This document shows positions 43,950 through 49,793 of a stretch of DNA of 49,793 bases, one piece after another. The notes beneath the pieces are model-generated. The model did no database searches and had not been told where the DNA came from. It was given only the letters and a program-made list of their open reading frames with translations. How positions within the stretch are numbered: position 1 is the first letter of the stretch; each line of letters begins with the position of its first letter. The DNA comes from Gammaproteobacteria bacterium bin55. Lineage in GTDB: Bacteria > Pseudomonadota > Gammaproteobacteria > Pseudomonadales > Azotimanducaceae. The stretch covers positions 1 through 49,793 of the forward strand of contig MPMU01000006.1 in NCBI GenBank assembly GCA_002238665.1. Reading direction: 5' to 3'. The position numbers and the translations under genes were made by a program.

Positions 43950-46166
43950 TTAGGTTACGGTCTGTGTCCGACTGAGTTTTCGCCCACTCTGCAAGTTAAA
44001 AATGGGTAACTTACGGATTCGATTTCCAGTAGCAACGTAAACGGCGTTCGTTAACGCCGGTGCGATGGGTGGTGTACCAGGTTCACCTGCACCTCCCATT
44101 GGCCCGCCGCCATTGATGATCTCTGTTGAAATTTCAGGTACTTCATCGAATCTAGCAATCGGGTAGTCGTGGAAGTTAGACTGCTTGACACGACCGTTCT
44201 CTACGTTTATTTCCCCGTAGAGCGCTGCGGTCAATCCGTAGATGATTCCTCCCTCAATTTGCGCTTTAAAGCCGTCTGGATTTACTGCGAATCCAGGATC
44301 TACTGCACAACAGATTTTGTCGATTTTCAACTCATCGTTGTTAACAGTTACTTGCACGGCTTGTGCCGCGATCGATCCAAATGACTTGACAATTGCAACA
44401 CCCAGTCCTCTCCCAGAGGACTTAGAGAAATCCTCAAACTTCCAATCAATCATGTCTCGGACTTTTTCAAGCAATCGCTGATAGCGAGGCAGGTGACCTA
44501 GGAGCTTGAGGCGATATTCCAAGGGATCGGAATTACTTTTTGCAGCGAGTTCATCAATAAAAGATTCCGTAAAAAACGCGTGTTGGGAATGATCAACACT
44601 TCGCCACACACCGAACGGAATGTGAATAGGACTGGCAACTGAAGCAATTTCCTGGTTCGGGATCGCGTATGGAATGAGCGGGGCTTCGGCCGGTTCGTGT
44701 TTGTTAACGTACTTGTTTGTCCAGACACTAGGAAGCTGGTCTTCACCTGTACCACCTACAAATCGACTGGATACGGCTGTACGATACTGGTCGTTTTGTA
44801 AATCTTGTGCACGAGACCAAATAAGCTTGATAGGTGCATTTGCATGTTTGCTAATTTTGGCAGATTCAATCGCAAAGTCATGACTTACCCGCCTTCCAAA
44901 TGCGCCACCGAGATAACAATTGTGAATGACAACTTGACTTGCATCGAGATCTAAAGCTTCAGCGACCGCAGATCTCAGTCCTAGAGGATTTTGGGACCCA
45001 GTCCACACTTCACAATGATCTTCTGTGACATGAGCGGTGCTATTCAGCGGTTCCATGGGCGCATGAGCTAAATTAGGTGCGAAGTAGGTAGCATCAATCT
45101 GAGAAGAGGCACTCGCAAGCGCTGATGCCACGTCGCCAGCAGAATGGTCTTCGTTAAACTCCGCGCCGGTAGCGGTTAAGGCTGTGTTAAATTGCTCAAG
45201 GATTTGCTGGTCTGATATCGAATCGTGGGGTGTTTTGCTCCACTCGATTTTGACTTGACCGAGGAGGTTTTCTGCTTTCCAATAACTATCCGAGATTACG
45301 GCGACGGCAGTGTGTAAATCGACTACATCTATTTCGTCTGAGTGATCTAGGCGCACCACATGAGATCCAAATACTGGCGCATGTCGAATCGCTGCACATT
45401 TCATCTCTGGTAGATTGACATCGATGGCGAAGGTTGCTGTTCCGTCAACTTTTGAAGGGATATCAAGCCGCGGCATTGATTTGCCGATCAGTTGAAAATC
45501 AGAAGGTTGTTTCAGTTTGGGTTTTGCGGGTGGAACTCGTGTGCCAGCTGTCGCCGCAAATGTAGCGATAGGTTCAACTCGATCGCCCGATAAATCTCTT
45601 ATGTACCCTTGTTCTAAGGTAAGTTGATTGGGAGACACGTCCCATTCCTCGGCTGCTGCATCAAGCAACATTTCCTTTGCTGCCGCGCCAGCCACTCTCG
45701 CACCATGATTGCCGGTTAAACGTACACTTGTGCTACCACCTGTGATCTGAAGATCAAAGAGCTTTGAGAGTTGGAAGAACATACCATCTACTGTTCCCAT
45801 CAAGACTCTAGGAATTTCAACGGATCCCGTTAAGAATCCTTTGGCCAACGAAAAGTTCGCGTACTCTTCGTGGGCGGGTGCTTCCTCTACTCGAACATTT
45901 TCCCAAGCCACATCCATTTCATCTGCAAGCATCTGAGCTAGTGCAGTGTGAGTGCCTTGCCCCATCTCTGCGTGAGGAACTATTGCAGTAACGATGTTGT
46001 TCTGGTCGACTTTAACCCAGCTTGAAATAACGTCTTCGGATTCGTTCGTTATCAGGGATTTGACCTTAGCGACTCGGTTTCCAGGTCGTATACCTACCCC
46101 AACTAAAAGCGCAGAGCCACCGATCACTCCAGCCGTGATTAACCCTCGTCTCGTCCACTTATTCAT
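43950..46166 (-). CDS. Molybdenum hydroxylase large subunit (IorB-like), Tat-exported
   Basis: A 738-residue xanthine-dehydrogenase-family molybdopterin-binding subunit. The N-terminus WTRRGLITAG followed by a hydrophobic run is a twin-arginine signal. Domains include the QGTHTALAQMLADEMDV segment, LGGAFGRRV, and the C-terminal GGPMGGAGEPGTPP motif containing the active-site Glu. It resembles isoquinoline 1-oxidoreductase and periplasmic aldehyde oxidoreductases that carry Mo-molybdopterin cytosine dinucleotide. It overlaps the 2Fe-2S subunit gene by 8 bp. No cytochrome subunit is next to it. Substrate unknown. Confidence 0.9.
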   Translation of the reverse strand: MNKWTRRGLITAGVIGGSALLVGVGIRPGNRVAKVKSLITNESEDVISSWVKVDQNNIVTAIVPHAEMGQGTHTALAQMLADEMDVAWENVRVEEAPAHEEYANFSLAKGFLTGSVEIPRVLMGTVDGMFFQLSKLFDLQITGGSTSVRLTGNHGARVAGAAAKEMLLDAAAEEWDVSPNQLTLEQGYIRDLSGDRVEPIATFAATAGTRVPPAKPKLKQPSDFQLIGKSMPRLDIPSKVDGTATFAIDVNLPEMKCAAIRHAPVFGSHVVRLDHSDEIDVVDLHTAVAVISDSYWKAENLLGQVKIEWSKTPHDSISDQQILEQFNTALTATGAEFNEDHSAGDVASALASASSQIDATYFAPNLAHAPMEPLNSTAHVTEDHCEVWTGSQNPLGLRSAVAEALDLDASQVVIHNCYLGGAFGRRVSHDFAIESAKISKHANAPIKLIWSRAQDLQNDQYRTAVSSRFVGGTGEDQLPSVWTNKYVNKHEPAEAPLIPYAIPNQEIASVASPIHIPFGVWRSVDHSQHAFFTESFIDELAAKSNSDPLEYRLKLLGHLPRYQRLLEKVRDMIDWKFEDFSKSSGRGLGVAIVKSFGSIAAQAVQVTVNNDELKIDKICCAVDPGFAVNPDGFKAQIEGGIIYGLTAALYGEINVENGRVKQSNFHDYPIARFDEVPEISTEIINGGGPMGGAGEPGTPPIAPALTNAVYVATGNRIRKLPIFNLQSGRKLSRTQTVT

Positions 46167-46623
46167 GGCTCAAAGACCTACTTGCTGTCTTGATGGCTTC
46201 CCGCATTCTCGGGTACGTTCCACACCTACATATATTTCCTCGCATTGCCGTGTTGATTTCTGATTCGGATGGATTTGAGTTCTGATCCAGAAGACCGATT
46301 GCCGCCATTATCTGACCTGATTGACAGTAGCCACATTGTGGGACTTGGTGATCAATCCACGCCTGTTGTACTGGATGCATTTTCCCATTCGATGCGATAC
46401 CTTCGATAGTCGTCACCGATTTTCCATCGGCCATCTGCAGGCTAGTGATACATGACTTGACAGGAGTACCATCAAGGTGAACTGTACATGCGCCACATTG
46501 GCCGATTCCACATCCAAATTTGGTTCCAGGCAGTTCCAGTATCTCTCGGATCACCCAAAGTAGTGGCATGTTTTGATCGGCTTGAATCTCTTGTTCCTCA
46601 CCGTTTACTTTGAGACGGACCAT
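46159..46623 (-). CDS. 2Fe-2S small subunit of the molybdenum hydroxylase (IorA-like)
   Basis: A 154-residue protein with two [2Fe-2S] clusters: plant-type ferredoxin Cys motif GCGIGQCGACTVHL and the C-terminal four-helix motif QCGYCQSGQ...RGNICRCG. It passes electrons from the Mo cofactor. It has no signal of its own and is probably co-exported with the Tat-tagged large subunit, whose gene it overlaps. ATG start. Confidence 0.93.
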   Translation of the reverse strand: MVRLKVNGEEQEIQADQNMPLLWVIREILELPGTKFGCGIGQCGACTVHLDGTPVKSCITSLQMADGKSVTTIEGIASNGKMHPVQQAWIDHQVPQCGYCQSGQIMAAIGLLDQNSNPSESEINTAMRGNICRCGTYPRMREAIKTASRSLSHE

Positions 46624-46678
46624 ATGGTTGTATTCCTCAATTGCTCAAGTCAAATTATGCGACGACCAAAATGCTGAA

Positions 46679-46801
46679 GGTTGCGACAATATTCCACTGC
46701 AAATACACTGGATAAAAAAATGCGCCCGAACGCTAAAAAACGATCGGACGCTGTTCACTTAAGTTGAAGAGGTATACAAAAATGAACACGCGAAATTTTA
46801 G
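46679..46801 (-). repeat. Dispersed ~124-bp terminator element, copy B
   Basis: Second copy of the element at 8801-8924, same orientation and again between divergent genes (molybdenum hydroxylase operon and the FG-GAP gene). The stem positions, the 8-nt loop length and the 7-T tract are kept while the loop sequence differs (ctaaaaaa against caaacact on the plus strand), suggesting selection on the hairpin. The remaining part of the 46624-47049 gap shows only a possible short ORF and presumably the promoter of the FG-GAP gene. Confidence 0.75.
46714..46751 (-). terminator. Intrinsic terminator inside repeat copy B
   Basis: On the minus strand the stem GCGTCCGATCG/CGTTCGGGCGC (one T-T mismatch) closes an 8-nt loop and is followed by A and seven T, the same geometry as copy A. 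It lies about 90 bp upstream of the 2Fe-2S subunit gene, so it could end an independent RNA or attenuate the molybdenum hydroxylase operon. Confidence 0.65.
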
Positions 46802-46901
46802 CTACCGCGATGTCATGATTGCAGGCTATCTTTCTGACGACACTGACTATGCGACATCTAGGTCAGATATAGGTTTTTGTAAGCTCAGCACGAGGCTATG
46901 A
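46782..46901 (+). CDS. Possible 39-residue small ORF overlapping repeat copy B
   Basis: An ATG with a good ribosome site (gaagagg, 9-nt spacing) opens a 39-codon frame starting MNTRNFSYRDV and ending at TGA 46899-46901. The first codons lie inside the repeat. In copy A the equivalent frame (8905-8952, starting MNIQDF) is only 15 residues long and lacks a ribosome site, which weakens the case for a conserved peptide. No signal or domain is recognisable. Confidence 0.2.
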   Translation: MNTRNFSYRDVMIAGYLSDDTDYATSRSDIGFCKLSTRL

Positions 46902-47049
46902 GACAGCAACCGTACATTCACGAGCCAATAGTGTGATTTCTACAAACGAACGCACAGTAGATGAGACATTGATCTGGAGCGATGGATACAACGAGAAGGA
47001 ATATAGATAGACGCGCAAATTAGAATTACTACATCCAGAGGATCAATAC

Positions 47050-48981
47050 ATGAAATTCAAAACGCTTTATCTGACTGTAGCCTTATCCATCTCCACGATA
47101 GCACTTGGTGATGAGATGAGTTTTCCGGAACTGCTTGATGTAGGAATAGCGGGAACGCCGAAGTTAGCGCCCCCTATACTTCTGAAGACCACTGAAGACA
47201 TGCCGATATTGACCGAGAAACACGGTCTAGCGGCACCGGCACTGTGGGATTGGGATCAAGATGGCGATCTCGATTTACTGGTCGGAGAATTCGAGACAAA
47301 CTCTGAAGATTTTCCAAGTGGCGCTGAAGGTTCGACGATCCGTGTATATGAGAATGTCGGGACGAATCAAGCCCCCGAATATGACCCCAACTTTAGCTGG
47401 GCAAGAGATACCGAAGGAACCATCCTTGAAGTTCCTCAATGGTGTTGTATTGGGTTTACACCGTATTTCTACGACTTGAATGATGATGGCTATCAGGACA
47501 TGATCACTGGTCAGTATCACCCTGGTGAAGTCACATGGTTCAGAGGAAGTGAATCCGGGTTTATGCCAGGAGAAAAGTTGCCACAAGAAGGTGACCCTTC
47601 GTCGAATTGGCTTCCCTTCCATGCTAGGGGTGAGGATGTAGTTAAACCAGACATCGAAACGTTCAACTATTGGGTCTATTCCTCAGCCGCTATGGGTGAT
47701 TTTGACGATGATGGAGATTTTGATCTAGTCGTAGGCGGAAACGCTTTACGGATTAGCGAGAATATTGGCGGACGCAAACGGCCTAGTTTCGCCAAACGGG
47801 AATTACTCCTGGATATCCATGGTCAACCACTTAAAGTTCGCGAGCGTACGGAAACAGAGTTGAGTTATGTTTCTGAGGATTCTCCTGCTCCAACTTCAGG
47901 TGATGAGAAGGTAAGTCCCTACGTCGTCGACTGGGATGAAGACGGTGTCTTGGATTTGATGGTGACTGATAGTTATAGAGCGGGCGTTAGCAAGGCGGTA
48001 GCATTTTTCCGCGGTGTCAAAACCTCAGAAGGTCACCGGTTCGAACCTTCAGTAGATCTACTACCAGCAGCAGATGGCGCGAAAGCACTTCCAGGTAGCG
48101 GTCAGAGAGTATACGTAGCTGATTGGAACGGTGACGGGGTCAATGATCTATTGATCGGAGCTAGTGTAGCAACGGTGAACGGCGGTGAATTCTCCGACGA
48201 ACTTTCCTGGGAATGGGAAGCAGTTAATAAGGTCGAGAGCGCTGGCAAAGACCCTGGGTTGTATCCGCCTCGTCCTAAACCTACCGTGGAAAACACATTA
48301 GCTAGGTACGAAGAGATGGGATTCGAATCACCACTATCCCCAGAAGAACTCGAAGAAAACGTAAAGATGCAAGCCGAATACTGGGAGAAAGATATTGGGC
48401 GTTTGTATAGAGAAGGTAAGGAACATTGGCTGACAATGCGACATCAAGGACGGGTATATGTGTTGCTAGGCTCTCGACGGAGTGCAGAAACAGCCGTAAT
48501 TCCTGCTGAAACCATTGATGCAACTCCAGCAAGTGTGTTCGCTTCGACCGAATCCACAACGACAAAAGAGACTTCATCCGGATACCCAGTACAGATTGCA
48601 TTCTCCGGTCCGGACACCATTGGCGTTGGCGAGCAAGCTGATTTAATCATTGACTTTGATATGGATTCAGAGTGGTATATCTATGCTCCGACTGGTCGAA
48701 ATGCGAAGGAGGATATGGTTGAGACCAATGTGTCTTTGAGTTTTCCTGAGGGGATTGAGAAACAAGGTGGTTTCAAATTACCCGCGTATCAATACAAGGG
48801 ACTGTTCGATGTGTATTTTGGTAAGGATGTTCAGTGGAAGCAGGCATTTCAAGTGAACAGTGATACAAGTCCGGGCGCTTACGAACTATGCGGGGATGTG
48901 ACCGTGCAGACTTGTAAGGACGATTTGTGTTTGGCACCTAAGACCGACACCTACTGTGCGAGCGTAGTGGTCCAGAATTAG
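47050..48981 (+). CDS. Secreted FG-GAP/VCBS propeller fused to a DsbD-alpha-like domain
   Basis: A 643-residue protein with a signal peptide (residues 1-20). At least five Ca-binding FG-GAP/VCBS repeats are seen: DWDQDGDLDLLVGE, DLNDDGYQDMITG, DFDDDGDFDLVVGG, DWDEDGVLDLMVTD and DWNGDGVNDLLIG, giving a beta-propeller. From about residue 512 the sequence changes to a domain resembling the N-terminal (alpha) domain of DsbD, with YIYAPT, KLPAYQYKGLFDVYFGKDV and a Cys pair Cys-622/Cys-627 (QTCKDDLCLAP). The function of the combination is unknown. An agagga ribosome site precedes the ATG. Confidence 0.85.
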   Translation: MKFKTLYLTVALSISTIALGDEMSFPELLDVGIAGTPKLAPPILLKTTEDMPILTEKHGLAAPALWDWDQDGDLDLLVGEFETNSEDFPSGAEGSTIRVYENVGTNQAPEYDPNFSWARDTEGTILEVPQWCCIGFTPYFYDLNDDGYQDMITGQYHPGEVTWFRGSESGFMPGEKLPQEGDPSSNWLPFHARGEDVVKPDIETFNYWVYSSAAMGDFDDDGDFDLVVGGNALRISENIGGRKRPSFAKRELLLDIHGQPLKVRERTETELSYVSEDSPAPTSGDEKVSPYVVDWDEDGVLDLMVTDSYRAGVSKAVAFFRGVKTSEGHRFEPSVDLLPAADGAKALPGSGQRVYVADWNGDGVNDLLIGASVATVNGGEFSDELSWEWEAVNKVESAGKDPGLYPPRPKPTVENTLARYEEMGFESPLSPEELEENVKMQAEYWEKDIGRLYREGKEHWLTMRHQGRVYVLLGSRRSAETAVIPAETIDATPASVFASTESTTTKETSSGYPVQIAFSGPDTIGVGEQADLIIDFDMDSEWYIYAPTGRNAKEDMVETNVSLSFPEGIEKQGGFKLPAYQYKGLFDVYFGKDVQWKQAFQVNSDTSPGAYELCGDVTVQTCKDDLCLAPKTDTYCASVVVQN

Positions 48982-49031
48982 GTTTGGATCATGAAAAGGT
49001 CAGCGATCAGACTTTTCGATGTGGAAGTACC

Positions 49032-49793
49032 CTAAGGTTTGAGATTGAGTGCTTTCTCAATCTCAGACCATGATACTAGCTTGAAATTTTGATTGGCCTT
49101 AGGCAATTTGTTTTTGCCGTCCTGGACTACTAGCAATCCTGATGGATAGTTATCACCCATTGGAATAGAGGATAGGGCGAGTCCATCTGTCTCTTCAACT
49201 CCGTCGATCAGATCATTTGGATGGTCCACAATTCGTACTGAGCCAATAAAGTGTTTATCTGAACTAATGTCATAGATTGCAAACGAGTCATCCCCTTGGC
49301 TCGATACGACTAGATAAGCACGAGCTGGTGATGAACGATATACATCCATGCCTTCAACATCAGGTGTGAAGTGGCCAGTCGACACATCATCCATAAGGGT
49401 CATCTCTGGTTCTTGTCCGATATCTGCTGACATATACCAGATTCCAAGCTCTTCCTCACCTGCATAGAGCGTCCAACTTTCGTCGTCTACTGTACAACCT
49501 TCTGGCTGGGTATTGAGTTGCCATTCCGTCAAGAGCTTGGGATCGATGACGTTATCTCGGTTGGTAATTTGCCATTGTTGATAGGTACCGTCTTTACCAT
49601 TGACAAAGGCATGGACTCGCCCCTGTTGATCTTTGCCCATGCAAATTCCATAAGGCTCTTCAATAGAGACAGGAACATCCTGTAAAAAATGAATAATTCC
49701 GTCCGTTGAGATTTGGAAAATATCTATCGAACGATGGGTTCGATTGGTTGCCGCCGCAAGTGCTACATACTCACCTTGGTTATCTATATAGGG
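49032..49793 (-). CDS. Beta-propeller phytase (3-phytase), 5' end cut by the window
   Basis: The frame is open to the window edge: 253 residues of the C-terminal part are visible, and an internal Met at 49640 is not the true start. Matches to Bacillus-type BPP: the AAATNRTHRSIDIFQI strand, GKDGTYQQWQI, TQPEGCTVDDE, LYAGEEELGIWY, HFTPDVEGMDVY, SSQGDDSFAIYD, DGVEETDGLAL, YPSGLLVVQDG and KANQNFKLVSW. Acidic Ca/phosphate-binding residues are kept. It would release phosphate from phytate outside the cytoplasm. The signal region is outside the window. Confidence 0.88.
   Translation of the reverse strand, partial: PYIDNQGEYVALAAATNRTHRSIDIFQISTDGIIHFLQDVPVSIEEPYGICMGKDQQGRVHAFVNGKDGTYQQWQITNRDNVIDPKLLTEWQLNTQPEGCTVDDESWTLYAGEEELGIWYMSADIGQEPEMTLMDDVSTGHFTPDVEGMDVYRSSPARAYLVVSSQGDDSFAIYDISSDKHFIGSVRIVDHPNDLIDGVEETDGLALSSIPMGDNYPSGLLVVQDGKNKLPKANQNFKLVSWSEIEKALNLKP

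Noticed and set aside
48999..49018. Imperfect inverted repeat between the converging FG-GAP and phytase genes
   Set aside because: The stem has a bulge and only four T residues; a bidirectional terminator is plausible but not supportable.
1..49793. Search for CRISPR arrays, transposases, phage genes and toxin-antitoxin pairs
   Set aside because: No direct-repeat arrays, terminal inverted repeats with transposase, integrase or recognisable toxin/antitoxin pair was seen anywhere in the window.

Overview
The window reads as chromosomal DNA of a free-living gammaproteobacterium, probably uncultured and marine-like. The evidence is the divergent gatCAB / mreBCD-maf-yhdP-tldD-pmbA block and the rpsU-yqeY-dnaG-rpoD macromolecular-synthesis cluster, both arranged as in gammaproteobacteria, at moderate GC content. 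No rRNA, CRISPR array, phage, transposase or integrase was seen. Coding density is high. Non-AUG starts are unusually common, including every gene of gatC-gatA and mreB-to-pmbA.

Layout. 1-1.7 kb: a degenerate thiolase with its DUF35 partner. 1.7-8.6 kb (minus): a run of seven genes, argC, an aminotransferase, a nitrilase-family amidase, an AI-2E family permease, hisC, a rhomboid protease and a luciferase-like oxidoreductase. 8.6-9 kb: intergenic region with copy A of a dispersed terminator element. 9-10.5 kb: type-B carboxylesterase. 10.7-17.5 kb: rpsU, yqeY, dnaG and two tandem sigma-70 genes separated by a probable structured RNA. 17.5-17.8 kb (minus): a tRNA-Ile2(CAU) gene split in its anticodon loop by a group I intron. 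17.9-19.3 kb: alpha2-type glycyl-tRNA synthetase. 19.6-21 kb: a DUF1499 protein and a YfcE-like phosphodiesterase. 21.2-24 kb: an intact thiolase/DUF35 pair and a flavin reductase. 24-26.5 kb: cysDN. 26.5-29.7 kb: gatCAB. 29.9-39.6 kb: mreBCD, maf, yhdP, tldD, pmbA. 39.7-43.9 kb: acyl-CoA dehydrogenase, a DUF2141 protein, a crotonase-like protein, a CinA N-domain protein and an SDR-like protein. 43.9-46.6 kb: a Tat-exported molybdenum hydroxylase pair. 46.6-47 kb: copy B of the terminator element. 47-49 kb: a secreted FG-GAP propeller fused to a DsbD-alpha-like domain. 49-49.8 kb: a beta-propeller phytase cut by the window end.

The gene set covers core information processing, cell shape and envelope biogenesis, arginine/histidine and sulfate assimilation steps, and acyl-CoA metabolism. 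Several acyl-CoA-type enzymes have lost the classical catalytic residues of their fold.

The most unusual items are the group I intron in tRNA-Ile2, the second RpoD-like sigma factor with altered promoter-contact residues, the structured RNA candidate between the two sigma genes, and the duplicated ~124-bp element with a conserved minus-strand terminator. Assignments rest on reading motifs by eye; no database search was run.
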